Source: Ascarosepion bandense | Lineage: Eukaryota > Mollusca > Cephalopoda > Sepiida > Sepiidae | Reading direction: 5' to 3' | Assembly: GCA_037127315.1 (NCBI GenBank) | Contig: JBBBDQ010001942.1 | Location: 124,001 to 188,000 of the forward strand | Length of the DNA stretch: 64,000 bases | Shown here: in pieces, positions 22,316-34,130 of the stretch | Layout of the letters: each line of letters opens with the position of its first letter | Numbering within the stretch: the stretch's first letter is position 1 | The notes under the pieces: generated by a model | Database searches by the model: none | Told to the model about the DNA's origin: nothing | Seen by the model: the letters and a program-made list of their open reading frames with translations, nothing else | Program-made: the position numbers and the translations under genes

Positions 22316-22699
22316 GATTTCATTTGTATTTTAACAGTCCAATGGCAGATGTTTATCTTGTATACTTGGAACTATTCTATCCATATTGCTTTTGGGCCTT
22401 TATATAGCCTTTGCTATGCTAATTAGGCAGTAATTTACAACTACTTAGCACTATTTATCAGTACAAAAAGTGTTGGATATATCTATTTTGAAAGTTTTCA
22501 ACCTTTGCCCTTAAATTTTCTAACACTTATCTGCTATAGAGGATCTTGTAACATGAAATCAATATTCCATTTATAGAAATCATTTTAAGTTTTAAACTTA
22601 ACAAATGTTTTTCTACTCAGTAATATTCTTTTCTATGTCTTAGCATTGTTTTCTGTTGCCTTTGCATCATGTCAAGAATCTTATCAGTGATCCACTCAT
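22316..22699. other. Unassigned sequence
   Basis: Nothing recognised. Confidence 0.5.
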
Positions 22700-23405
22700 T
22701 TTTCCTCCATGGATAAGAAAACTAAATGCATGGTTGTCAGTAAAAAGAGGAGCCCAAAATGCCAACAACAGTTTGGCGATACTAAAACCAAGCAAGTCCA
22801 GAAATTTAAATACATGGAAAGTGTTCTAACAGAGGACAGAAAGTGCAACACTGAGAGCTAATTGTGTATTGGCATGGCCAAGGATGCATTTAAAAAGCTA
22901 AGTAAGGTATTAGGAGACATAAAGATCTCATTGGAAACAAAGAAAACTGTACTGAACTGGTACATGATATCTGTCCTCCTGTATGGCAGCAAATGCTGAA
23001 AGATTTCCCAAAGATGAAGGAGAGTCTCAAAGCAACAGAATTGTGGTTCTACAAAAGGATGCTGAGGTTACCATGGACCGAACTTGTGAGCAACAATGAG
23101 GCTTTGTAAAGAATGTAAACAAAAAGGAAACATATTTAACATCAGGAAAAGACAGCTGATGTCTCTGGGACATTTAATGAGGAAGGAGGACTTGGAGAAT
23201 CTGATATTCATAGGATGGATAGAGGGGAAAAAGAAACTGGGGAAAGCAATAAAAGACATATTTGATGAGCAAGTGGATGGCAAAGTGAGGTTTCTGAGAG
23301 ATACCAAGAAAAAAAGTTTTAAGAGCCACAAGAGACAGGAAAATGTGGAGGGACATAATCATCTACGTCCTGAAGGGACATGGCACATAAAAGAAGAAAG
23401 AAAAT
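22700..23405 (+). mobile_element. LINE-B ORF C-terminal fragment
   Basis: The plus strand encodes, with frameshifts, the C-terminal third of the LINE-B reverse transcriptase: KTKCMVVSKK, FKYMESVLTEDRKCNTE, MAKDAFKKLSKVLGD, SLETKKTVLNWYMISVLLYG, then an open stretch 23096-23407 with NIRKRQLMSLGHLMRKEDLE and GWIEGKKK. It ends gggacatggcacataaaag then gaagaaag, the (GAA)n-type tail. 5'-truncated. Confidence 0.82.
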
Positions 23406-24014
23406 GAAGAATATTCTTTTTGATTGTGATATTTCCTTTCTTCATTTTTAATCGTTGCTCATATCAGATTTTCTTTCTGTTGTCTTTCAATATATTTTCT
23501 TTTTCAGCAAATGTGATATATGCTCTGTTGTCTTTTAATATCCATGATCATTACTTGTTTTTTTAAGATGTCTACTCTTCAACTTTTGGTCATTTTCATT
23601 TCTGTTTCTCAGAAATGATTTCTGCTTTCATTTATTTATAATTTATTGCTAAACATCTTATTCCACACAAATCACCTGCAGCCATATTGTTTTGCAGAAG
23701 ACATGATCAAATGTTGGAATAACAAAATCTGTCTTACATTTTTTGTTTGCAAATGAAGTTTTGATTGACAACAAACAAGATCTTGAGAATAACACTGGAT
23801 ATAAGTGAAAGAACTTGCTTTTGTTTTTGTTTTAGCAATTACCTGAAAGATTTTTGCAAGGATGTCAGCAGGCCCTTAAAGATGGAGGTTTGGAAGTAAA
23901 TTTTGCCAGATGAGAAATAGCTGCTGAATGATAAATGGGTTTTACAACTTTTGCTTTATAAATCAACAACATAAAACATCAGTTAAAGTGCCAGTCTATT
24001 GATCTAGTCTGTTC

Positions 24015-24016
<2 letters not shown>

Positions 24017-24058
<42 letters not shown>

Positions 24059-24277
24059 TACTCTCACTCTATCTGTCTATCTATAGCAATTTTTAGTGGG
24101 GCAAGTCTGTTTGACCGTGACTATGAGTTGAGTGATTGATCCTTTCTGGGTGCCCCATATATATTTTTCCCCACAAGGTCTGGCATATAACGTAAATCAA
24201 TGTAACTTAATCTATCACAGAAACATAGGAATATTATGAAACTTTCGTATGGAAAGAATATGAACAGATAGATGGAG

Positions 24278-24339
<62 letters not shown>

Positions 24340-24384
24340 ACAGACTGAGATAGATAGATAGAGAGAGAGAGAGAAGAACAGTCT

Positions 24385-24424
<40 letters not shown>

Positions 24425-24433
24425 AGAACAGCT

Positions 24434-24480
<47 letters not shown>

Positions 24481-24487
24481 ACAGACT

Positions 24488-24534
<47 letters not shown>

Positions 24535-24544
24535 ACAGACTGAG

Positions 24545-24589
<45 letters not shown>

Positions 24590-24602
24590 AGAACAGACTG
24601 AG

Positions 24603-24641
<39 letters not shown>

Positions 24642-24652
24642 AGAACAGACTG

Positions 24653-24689
<37 letters not shown>

Positions 24690-24690
24690 T
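24017..24690. repeat. Composite GATA/GA minisatellite block
   Basis: (CTAT)n at 24017-24085, then from 24265 about seven higher-order units, each made of gaagaacagactgagatagatag-like sequence plus a (GA)n run of varying length, ending in (GATA)n. The CTAT and GATA ends are complementary, so the block could form a very long hairpin. Confidence 0.9.
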
Positions 24691-25379
24691 TAATGGGATG
24701 AGATAGCTAATCTATCTATTTGCTTATCTATCTCACTAGCTAGCTCATTCTGTTCATGCTCTTTCTTTCCCTCTTGCTTGATATATATATATATATATAT
24801 ATTGATATATCATAAATGATATATGAGTACATATGCTGTAATTATAATATTAGATGTTTTCTTATGAATAAACATTCAGTATTCATTGAATGAGATGCTA
24901 GTGATTCCATTAGTTGAAATTTATGAAGTCTTTCTATTAAAATAGTTTGTTTTAGAAAAATAGGTTTATCACTTTCATGAATTGTTCTTGCTCTTTTCAA
25001 TATTGACAGGAGTTTACTTTTTACCTTTTGTTTGATGCAGTGTGGAAAGTCAACATCTATGTCATTATTTTCTTTTCAAGTTACATGTGATATTTTAGCT
25101 GTTGAACATTTTCAAGTGATGTGGTTTCTGTTATTTGGTACAGATCTTTGTGATTCTGTAGCATCAATCCACAAGGTTCAAAGAAGGATGGTCCTCACTA
25201 AGACCTAGAGACTTCATTTACTCAGTCATTTATAGCTATTGATCTCTAGAAACTGATTGTATACAATTTGCAGCTTAGATATTTTTGAATGAAGTTTGGC
25301 ACTAGACATGACATCCATGTGAAAGTCTTGATCTAAAAACCCTGTCTTCTGTATTATAATAAAAACCATTATGTTTTAT

Positions 25380-25680
25380 ATTAATATAATTAAATTTGTT
25401 CTTTTTATTTAAAATTAATATAGTTTACATTGCAACACAGAAATTTTTGTTTTAAATGTTTACCTCATCATCAGGCAATGTTAGTTTATGTTTGTGAAAA
25501 TGGTTTTCATTTGAATATAAGAAAAAATATGTTTGTTATTTATGGATGTAAGAAGACAGAAAAATTAATGTGTGTTAACTTTAACTAATCAAAATGGAGA
25601 TCCACTTTAAATTTGAAAATATGGGTTATTTTTTTTAGAATACATGATTTTTTCTTTCAATCTTAATGGGCAGAGTATCA
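25380..25680 (-). repeat. Hammerhead-bearing dispersed repeat, copy 1
   Basis: Shares ordered blocks with 45540-45830 (aattaaatttg, cacagaaatttttgt/gacatggaaatttct, gaaaatggttttcatttgaa, atccactttaaatttgaaa). About 300 bp, no ORF. Probably a Penelope-like terminal repeat, by analogy with hammerhead-bearing pLTRs. Confidence 0.65.
25428..25480 (-). ncRNA. Hammerhead ribozyme relic
   Basis: Minus strand: helix I CATTGC / GCAATG is a perfect 6-bp pairing, CTGATGA core is intact (25474-25468), and helix III ACA/TGT leads to a GUU site. The GAAA box has become AAAA (G12 changed) and helix II is weak, so it should be inactive. The better relative is at 45592. Confidence 0.6.
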
Positions 25681-25984
25681 GTTGATCAAAACCCTTGTCC
25701 AGACTGCATTTTCGTTGATATATCCATTATTGTTACAAGATTATTGTTTTAGTTTTCTCTGTATCCCAGCATTTTCTAAAACAAAAAAAGAAGGAAAGAA
25801 AATATTTTATATTTTTTATCTGACTTAAAGGGACCTTTGTGTGTAAGTATATTGTTTTTATTTAAATTCAGAATGCATTTTATTCTAACTTTTCATAAAC
25901 TCTTAATTTGTAAAAATTTTCAATATCTATTTAATCCATAACAATTTGTAATATCCAGTTTATTATATTAAAATCTATTATGTT

Positions 25985-26225
25985 ATTATATCATAATACA
26001 ATTTTTAATATCATAATACTAAACTTTAATATCCATTTAATTATTAAAATGTTTAATATCTATTTAACTATTTTTATATCTATTTAATTATTATTATATT
26101 AAAATATCATAATACAATTTTTAATATCATAATACTAAACTTTAATATCCATTTAATTATTAAAATGTTTAATATCTATTTAACTATTTTTATATCTATT
26201 TAATTATTATTATATTAAAATATAA
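25985..26225. repeat. Two-copy ~115-bp AT-rich tandem
   Basis: The block starting catttaattattaaaatgtt and the adjacent taatatcataatactaaac are repeated almost identically about 115 bp apart. Confidence 0.85.
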
Positions 26226-26337
26226 AACAAATTATTAAATATATGTAAGTTATTGTTTTTTACAAATGACATTTATTTCATTACATTTATTTAAAAGATT
26301 TTTATTCTTAAGAAATTTAATAATATATAGTTTTTCA

Positions 26338-26966
26338 TTTTTTTTAAAAATCATATCATAATGCCACTGAAGCGCAGGGGGCTACGTAAGAGTGAAAAGA
26401 TTGAAGAAGAGAAAGCCAGAAACCACATCCTAAACAGGGAACAAGGGATGAGCCTCTTCACCTGTTCAATAGACGAGGGTGGAGTGTGAACCAGGCAATA
26501 GTTTAGTCTATCTAATCCAATTGAAAATAAAAGAAAAAGAGTAAAAAGATTGGGAAAGAGAAAGCCAGAAACCATATCCTAAACAGGGAACAAGGGATGA
26601 GCCTCTTCACCTGTTCAATAGACGAGGGTGGAGTGTGAACCAGGCAATAGTTTAGTCTATCTAATCCAATTGAAAATAAAAGAAAAAGAGTAAAAAGATT
26701 GGGAAAGAGAAAGCCAGAAACCACTTCCTAAACAGGGAACAAGGGATGAGCCTCTTCATCTGTTCAATAGACGTGGGTGGAGTGTGAACCAGGCAATAGT
26801 TTAGTCTATCTAATCCAATTGAAAATAAAAGAAAAAGAGTAAAAAGATTGGGAAAGAGAAAGCCAGAAACCATATCCTAAACAGGGAACAAGGGATGAGC
26901 CTCTTCACCTGTTCAATAGATGTGGGTGGAGTGTGAACCAGGTGATAGTTTAGTCTATCTACTCCA
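26338..26966 (-). mobile_element. LINE-A-type 3' UTR with 149-bp VNTR
   Basis: The left end is the LINE-A-like 3' terminus (atcatatcataatgccactg, gcgcagggggctacg). Inside are four units of exactly 149-bp spacing (starts 26411, 26560, 26709, 26858) containing gaaagccagaaaccatatcc, caagggatgagcctcttcac and tggagtgtgaaccaggc. The same unit, as an imperfect dimer in the opposite orientation, lies at 55995-56330 beside its own 3' terminus. The reading frames within are open by chance and give identical peptides; they are not genes. Confidence 0.8.
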
Positions 26967-27239
26967 ATTAAATATAGACACAAGGAGCATGGGTCATTTA
27001 AAGACTTACATTTGTAAAAGATTTTCCATTAAAATGTTGGAATTTTATTTATTGTTTTTAGATACTAATAATATTTTGATAGGGATGTTCTATTTCTGTA
27101 CTTATTATTATTAAATGAAGATGTGTGTTGATAAAATCATTTTTCCAGAGTGTTCTTAGTACTACTCACATAAATATTTATATTACTAGGGTTTTTCATT
27201 AAAAAAAATGGTATTGGAAAATATATAGTTGTATGAATA

Positions 27240-27525
27240 ATCTGGAAAAAAATTATAAAAATCATAATAATAGTATTTAAAATAAAAATTTAAACCTAAC
27301 TGAAAATAAGAATCATCCAACAACTGAAATCAATAATTTGGACAATAATAAATGTAACTGTAGAAACACTTTGTTCTTTGAATGTTCTTTAGAAAACAGG
27401 TGCCTTACAGAATCCATTGTTTATCAATGCATTAAGAACTTTTTGAAAAACGATTTTATCAACATGTCTTCATTTAATAATAATAAGTACAGAAACAGAA
27501 CATCCCCATGTAAGGACTTCTAATT
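27240..27525 (+). mobile_element. Penelope-like linker and GIY-YIG fragment
   Basis: The plus strand gives LTENKNHPTTEINNLDNNK, then the cysteine motif CNCRNTLFFECSLENRCLT and SIVYQC, then SSFNNNKYRNRT, which belongs to the GIY-YIG endonuclease of Penelope-like elements. The core between SIVYQC and SSF is deleted and the frame shifts. No RT remains. Same family as 16745-18345. Confidence 0.75.
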
Positions 27526-27529
27526 CTCT

Positions 27530-28120
27530 CAAATGTTCAATTTCCTCATCACTTGTAATAAATTTGACATGACTAATCAATACACTGTGGCATTTGAAGT
27601 AGTTAGTATAATTCCAAATACTGAATTTTTATGATGGATTCAAGTAATGGGTCATTGCTGCTTTCATTTCAATTCCAGGTCATAGTTTTAGCTTTGGAAA
27701 GGTTTACCTTGAGTCTTATTTCTTGAAATACTAAATAGAAAATGTTTATTTCTTGTTCAAGATTATATTTTGTATATCATAGAGACCTCCACAATATTGT
27801 TTGATATTTTATAGTTCAAGCTTTCAAATAATAAATCTCACAAAGACATTCACTTTGACATAATCATGTGTTTGAACTAAAAGAGAAATGAATTAAAACA
27901 AATTTTATTATGACCTTTTTTGCCATACTATGTGTTACATTTATCTAGTTTTATTTTAAACATTGGTTTTTCTTCTTATTGGTTGGCTATTAACAATGAT
28001 GTTTCACCATTCAGAAGGGGTGGAAAAATTAAAGACACCAGAAACAAACATGAAAGAATCCAAATATGGGATTAAGACAAGCATGGCACAAGCAGCACAA
28101 AAAATTTGACTGCTTTTAAC
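27530..28120. other. Unassigned sequence
   Basis: Nothing recognised apart from AT-rich sequence. Confidence 0.5.
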
Positions 28121-28123
28121 ATA

Positions 28124-29408
28124 TCACTCAATAAGTCCCTGGTCTGACATATAGATGATGCAACTAATAAAAACATCCATATGAGTTTTCTGAAGTACAA
28201 ATCTTCAAATGGTACATGAGAAAATTTGAGCCCAATCAGATTATTAGTTTACAAATTACAGTTATTTAACTGAAGCTACATTTGCAAATTTTCAAAACAA
28301 TGGAAAAATCTGAATTTTGTGTGTTGATAAAGCATTGCTTTCAGATAGGAAAAAATACTGTTCAAGCAAAGCAATGACTTGTTAATTTTTATTCAGACTC
28401 TGCTCTATTGGAAACAACAGCTAAGAGGTCATATGCTGACTTTAAACATGGTTGTACAGATACAAATGATGCTGAATGCTCAGGTCACCCAAAATTGGCA
28501 GTTGTCCAGGAAAGCACCAAAAAAAAAAAAAAAAAAAAAAATCCACAAACTCGTTTGGGCCAATTTTAAATTGAAGTTACATGAAATAGCAGAGGAGTTG
28601 AACATGTCAGAAGGCAGTGTATTTACCATTTTGCATGAATATTTGTCAATGAGGAAGCAGTGTTCAAAGTGGGTGTCGCGTTTGCACACAGTCAATCAAA
28701 AACAACATATCAATGATTCAGAACATTGTTTGCAACTGTTTCAGCACAACAAGAAGGGGTTTTTGCATAAATAAGTGACAATGGCTGAAACATGGATCCA
28801 CTATTTCATTCCGGAGTCAAATTGGTAGTCAGCTGAGTGGACAGCAGCAGGTGAAAACCATCCAAAGCAACTAAAGATGCAAACATCAACAGGCAAGGTT
28901 TTGGTCTCCGTATTTTGGCATGCACAAGGTATTTTGTTCATCGATTACCTTGAGAAAGAAAGAACCATCAATAGCAAATATTATATAGCATTATTGGTGT
29001 GTTTGAAATTACCAAAAAACGACCACAAATATAGAAGAAAAAGTGATCTTTCACCAAGACAATGTATCTTGTCACAAGTCAATCACAATGATGGCAAAAC
29101 TACATGAATTGCACTTTGAATTGTTTCTGCATCCACCTTATTCTCTAGATCTGGCCCCCAGCAACTACTGGCTGTTTGCAGACCTCAAAAGAATGCTCTA
29201 AGGAAAGAGATTTGGCTCCACTGAAGAAGTGATATCAGAAACTGAAGTGTATTTTGAGGCCAAAGACAAATCATTCTACAAAAAAGGCATTGTTAAAGAA
29301 GCATTGGAATCAGTGTATCATGCTAGAAGAAGACTATGTTTATGTATAAAGCCGAATTTTGGCTAAAGGTTGTTGTTTTATTAGTTAGGCTAGGGATTTA
29401 TTGAGTGA
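28124..29408 (+). mobile_element. mariner transposon, near full length, inactive
   Basis: Terminal inverted repeats tcactcaataagtccctggt (28124) and its imperfect complement ending ttattgagtga (29408) bound about 1.28 kb, the usual mariner size. The left flank has a TA; the right is TG, so the target duplication has decayed. The transposase is recognisable across frames: the N-terminal DNA-binding part with IAEELNMSEGSVFTILHE (28590-28650), then AETWIHYFIPESNW, AEWTAAGENHPKQLK, FWHAQGILFIDYLEKERT, and the C-terminal LDLAPSNYWLFADLKRM-like block (29150-29200) followed by FEAKDKSFYKKGI. Breaks: a poly(A) run at 28519-28540, several frameshifts and stops. Cut-and-paste DNA transposase; cannot be active here. 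Confidence 0.9.
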
Positions 29409-29609
29409 TGTTTTATTAAGCCCAAAACATTAGAGTTTGGTTAGCAAACTAAAATGCATAACTAACACTCAGGTCACCATCCGAACTAGGTGTGGAGGAG
29501 CTGATAAGTATTTGTTTCTTCATAACCACATGTCCTGGGGTTAACACTGACTCTGTTAGGTAGACTTTCTGTGGTAGACTAAACCTCAACACAAATCCAG
29601 TAGGATATG

Positions 29610-29900
29610 CTTTGTAGTGCAGTGGATATTGGCTTAGATCAAGAAATCCAGAGCTGAATTCAAATTCCAGTTGGATTTGTTGCATTTGCATGCATGTAAA
29701 TACCCTTGGGAAAGGTATGAACCTCTTGCTTCTCTATCCATCAAAGGGTTAAATAACAGGACAGATAGTGGTCTGTAGGCTTAGTTGGCAACCAGTCTAC
29801 TGCAGAAAGTAAAAAATCTTATGCCCAGTCAGTCATATATTGAAAGAGACATGATTGCCCAAGTGTGTATCATGTATGACATTTAACTCACTGACAGACT
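29610..29900 (+). mobile_element. tRNA-derived SINE
   Basis: Head tttgtagtgcagtggatatt (A box) and agctgaattcaaattccag (B box, degraded), body to caaccagtctactgcagaa, tail gtatgacatttaactcactg. A few internal deletions. Confidence 0.85.
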
Positions 29901-29906
29901 AAATTT

Positions 29907-30212
29907 ATTAGTAAATATTTCTACCTATGTCCCCTGATAGTTGATACATTTACATAGTGTTCTTCTGATTATTGGAAATACCTATTAATAAATTTTACTA
30001 CTTCTGTCCCATATTACTTAATACATTTGTTCTTTTGATTATTGGCAAAATTTATTAATAAATATTACTACCCCTGTCCTATATTATTTGGTTCATTTGC
30101 CAAGTGTTCTTTTGATTACTGACAATACTTATATGATAAATATTAATACCCTTATCCCATATTATTTGGTACATTTGCTTAGTGTTCTTTTGACTACTTG
30201 CAACGCTTATAA
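29907..30212. repeat. ~80-bp tandem, four units
   Basis: Units containing ttcttttgattattgg, ttaataaatattactacc and cctatattatttgg. Imperfect, no coding signal. Confidence 0.8.
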
Positions 30213-31029
30213 ATTTTAAATCCAATTTGAAAAGTACAATATTTCAAGACATCAAGGAAATCCAAGAGAAGGTGATCAGGTGGCTGCTTGTTATTCCAAG
30301 AAAGGGGTTCCAGGAATACTTCCATCAATGGAAAAGATGCTGAATAAAGCGTGTGGCTTCAGAAGGGGACTACTTCATAGGAGATTAAATGCAAAACTGA
30401 TATGTGTTGTAGTTTTTTTTTATAATACTAATCCTGATACTTTTCGATCAGACTCCCAATAGTTGTGTTTTAGACTGATGGTGGTACACCTTTGAAATGA
30501 CAGATCTCTAAAATGCTGAAAAGTAAAAATTATAATTTTCAAAATTTCCTCTATGTTCAGGAATTATTAGCAGAATAGTAAAAACAGGAGTGAAAAGTTA
30601 AGACTACATGTTGAGAGGAGATGAAGCTCACTTGTGGAAGTAATTTCTTTAAAATTAAATAATTCAAATTATGAAAGCCACCTTAAATATAACGTGAAAT
30701 GCAAAAGAATAATGAAATATAAAATCAGCTATTTAAATGTTTCTAAAATAAATGGTTTTATAGGATACAAATCCTATATCATCCAACAGTTAACTAAAGC
30801 ACACAAAGTAAAATTGCACACCTGCAAAATTGTATCCAAACGACTAAAAACATTTTGGAAAAACCCAGACCAAGGCAAATTTCACAACTCAGCGTGAGAA
30901 GTAAAATTCTGGATCCTGACTGGATGGGAAGTTCAAAATTGATATCTGACTTCAGTCAAACATTTTTTTCACACCAAAAAAAATAAAAATGCCTGCTAGA
31001 GCTGGTCATACAATGAGATTCACTACTTA
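30213..31029. other. Unassigned sequence
   Basis: An 87-codon open stretch (30634-30897, +) is lysine-rich and AT-biased, matches nothing I recognise and has no flanking gene structure. Probably chance. Confidence 0.45.
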
Positions 31030-31850
31030 AGGATGTCCCCTGACCAGTCAAAAACAGTCAGGATGGGAGTGGTAGACACAGAAAGGAAACTACAAGACCT
31101 ACAGAAGGTAGCTGAAGAGAGTGACAAGAAAGGACTACAAATAAACTGCAAGAAAAACTGAATGCATGGTCATCAGTAAAAAAGCGCAGCTCAATATGCC
31201 AAATACAGGTGGGGGATACTAAAATCAAGCAGATACAAAAATTTAAATACCTGGGAAGAGTTATAACAGAAGACAGAAAGTGCAACACAGAGATCTGAAG
31301 GCGAATTGGCATGGCAAAGGAAGCATTCCAGAAGTTGAGTAAAGTATTAAGAAACAGAACAATTTTGCTAGAAACAAAGAAGAGAATACTGGATTGCTAT
31401 GTGATATCAGTTCCTCAATACGTTAGTGAATGCTGGACAATATCATCAAAGATGAAGGAAAAACTTGAAGCAACTGAAATTTGGTTCTACAGAAGGATGT
31501 TGTGAATATCATGGATCGAGCATGTGAGCAATGATGAGATTTTGGAAATGATGGAAACGAAAAGGAAATTAATACTGAGCATCAGGAAGAGACAGTTAAA
31601 GTTCCTAGGACATGCAATGAGGAAAGAGGGCTTGGAGAACCTGATACTAACAGGCCAGAGAGAGGGGAAAAGAGACAGGGGAAAGCAGTGAATAACGTAT
31701 TTGAAGGACCTTATCAGTTGGATGATCGAACAAGGGTTGCACAGTGTAACAGGAGAAAGCATGCTAAAAGCCACCAGGGATAGAGAGACGTGGAAAGCCA
31801 TGATCACCTACGTCCTGAAAGGACAGAGCATATAGAAGAAGAAGCACCTC
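31030..31850 (+). mobile_element. LINE-B ORF C-terminal fragment
   Basis: Best-preserved LINE-B tail here. The plus strand encodes ERKLQDLQKVAEESDKKGLQ, EDRKCNTE, MAKEAFQKLSKVLRNRTILL, ETKKRILDCYVISVPQYVSE, a WFYRRML, a W.EHVSNDEILE, LILSIRKRQLKFLGHAMRKE, GLENLILTGQREGKR and a final ITYVLKGQSI, then (GAA)n at 31830. Two frameshifts or stops. The catalytic RT domain lies upstream and is missing, so the clade cannot be set. Confidence 0.85.
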
Positions 31851-32879
31851 ACAATGTAAGGTGGAAATTTCAAGCCAACTCACATCTAGCCTTTACTTCC
31901 AATTTTCTTTTCTTTATTTTTACTCTATGCCACCAAAGAAAACAACAACAGAACACTCTAAGTACAATTTTTTTATTTGTTTCACCTTCTTTCTCACCCT
32001 GGCGCCAACCTACCAAAAAGGGGAAAGGAACATAAGACTTTACATTCTGCTACTATCAACCAGAAACTCTAAACTTCTGTGGGACATTTCAAAAACATTA
32101 ATTTCTCTTTTAACAATTTTAACTACAAAACTACATGCATTTTCTGAATGAACATTTTTCTTCACGCAAATATGTTATAGTGTTCAGTTAACGAAATTTC
32201 ACTTATATTTTTCTTCTTACAGTTTTGTTATTCAGTTAATAAAGCTTTACTTTAAAGTACAAATTAAATATTTTATCCTTCTAACCTTCAACCTTCTGAT
32301 ATTTAAATTGTGGGGACTTTGGACATGTTTGGTACAAGGTCAATTTACCAAGCATCACTGAGGCCCCTACAGTTTTAAGCGCTGAATAAACTAACTTATT
32401 TCATTTTATGCTGAGTTTAAATTTCCTCTGTTTTCTTTATTTATTTTCAATATAGCAAATATTTTTGAAACTATTTAATTGATTAACAAGTAATTGAGCC
32501 AGAGTTTGTTCAATAAACACTTATTTTAAACAATTTTGACCAGTTGCTTAATATTTCTTATAAGAATTGGTACTTAAGTTGCTTAAATTTTTTATGTTTG
32601 CATCCAATAAACAGAAAATAAAAATATTTCAGTCTTATAGTGAGATTGGATTAAAAAAAACACATATAAATAAAAATATATAAGAATTAAAATAATAAAA
32701 TAAAGCATTTGTGTTTTCCTTTAAAACCTTTGTCTCTTTCTTTCTCAAAACTTCTCATTAAATATTTCTCTAAATCTTACTTATGCTGGCATTTATCCTG
32801 GGTAGTTTAAGCCAGATTCTTCTCTAGCAAAAGTTTCATGGGAATATTTTTGGTTCCACAAGTAGTTCCGAACCACATG
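31851..32879. other. Unassigned AT-rich sequence
   Basis: No gene, RNA or repeat family recognised. Confidence 0.5.
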
Positions 32880-33228
32880 TGGTGTGAAGATTTTCCCACA
32901 ATAGTTTGTCAATTTTTACAATGGCAGACTAGTTGCCATCCAAGACTGTAGAACTCAGTCTATCTTGCTATTTAACTATAGTTGGAGGAAGATGAGATGG
33001 AGTCATACCTTTCTCAAGGGTTGGATAAGTGCCATACATGATACACACTTGGGTGATCATGTTTTGAAGAGACGTCACTGACTGGGTAGAATATTTTCCT
33101 GCAGTAGGTTGCCATTACATTCTGTGATAGACTGGTTGCCAACCAAGTCTATAGAACCCAAACTGTCTTATTATTTAAACCATAGATGGAGGGAGAAGCG
33201 ATGAAGTAATACCTTTCCCAAGGGTATC
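32880..33228 (-). mobile_element. SINE, one fragment plus the tail-side half of a second
   Basis: 32880-33020 is a body fragment (agactagttgccatccaaga). 33030-33228 is a better copy (taagtgccatacatgataca, tgatagactggttgccaacc) that stops at cccaagggtat, where repeat R1 is inserted. The head resumes at 33893. Confidence 0.78.
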
Positions 33229-33543
33229 TAAACTTATTTATAAATAGAATTTTGTCTCTGTGTGTTTGTATGAGTGTGTGTGTGTGTGTCTGTTACCTAC
33301 AGACTCCAAAACGGCTGAACCGATTTTCTTGAAAATTTACACAGTTCTGCTATAAGCGTCTGCGAGTGTTCTTAGCTAGGTTTTGTGTTGAGGTATCTCC
33401 GATAAATATCGGAAATCAAAAAAATCGGGTTATAGAAGGAGTGGTCAGATTTTAATCAAATTCGATACACTCATAGACAAAGACATAAGAAACAATATTC
33501 AGAAGTTTCAAGGTTGCAGTTCTTACAATAGTGCAGAAAATAG

Positions 33544-33583
<40 letters not shown>

Positions 33584-33892
33584 GCAAGATGTTTGTGTGT
33601 GTGTGTGTGTCTGTTTATTTGCCTGTATGTCTGTATTTTTTTCAGCCCTTTTATTTTAGTTTTTGCTTCACGTTTGGCTCTAAGTAGGTATAATTGTAGT
33701 TCTTAGTCTCAGCCATGATACCATTTACTCAGAGGACTTATTTAGCCGTCAAAATTCAGTTTATGACGAAAAAAACTTATTTGATATCGATACCAGGAAA
33801 TCAAAATTTGACTTACATCCATTCATTTTTCTTTCAGTCTATGGTTTTAAAGCTTTCGTTACCCCCGAGCAATGCTGGGCTATATTGCTAGT
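33229..33892 (-). repeat. Dispersed repeat R1, copy 2, inserted in a SINE
   Basis: Reverse-oriented R1 with the tttataaat end at left and ctagcaatatagcccagc (minus strand) at right. It is about 120 bp longer than the other two copies at its ctagca end. The SINE sequence is continuous if R1 is removed, so R1 was mobile after this SINE inserted. Confidence 0.75.
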
Positions 33893-34130
33893 TTGAGCAT
33901 AAGTGAACACTATGAATGCAACTGGAATTTGAAGTCAGCCCTTTGATTTCTTGTTCCCAGCTGATATCCACAGCACCATATGCGCATTTACATGGTATTT
34001 GCACAATGCACATTTACATTCTCAAGGGTATTGGCAATTATATGAATGTAATGAATTTGATTGGAATTTGAATTTGGCTATCCAATTCCTCAATTCGAGC
34101 TGTTATTGATTACTCTATCATGCAGCCAAA
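33893..34130 (-). mobile_element. SINE head-side half and an adjoining SINE head
   Basis: 33893-33985 (gcataagtgaacactatgaa ... agctgatatccacagcacca) completes the SINE interrupted by R1. 34000-34130 is a second degraded SINE head. Confidence 0.7.

Noticed and set aside
24265..24690. Possible CRISPR-like repeat/spacer pattern
   Set aside because: The 'spacers' are variable GA runs and the genome is eukaryotic; it is a composite microsatellite.
26351..26873. Three near-identical 70-75-residue minus-strand ORFs
   Set aside because: Each is one pass through the 149-bp VNTR of a LINE 3' UTR, not a gene family.
29214..29240. CTGAAGA ... GAAAC in the mariner
   Set aside because: It falls inside the transposase coding sequence at a conserved protein block, so the match is coding coincidence; no flanking helices.
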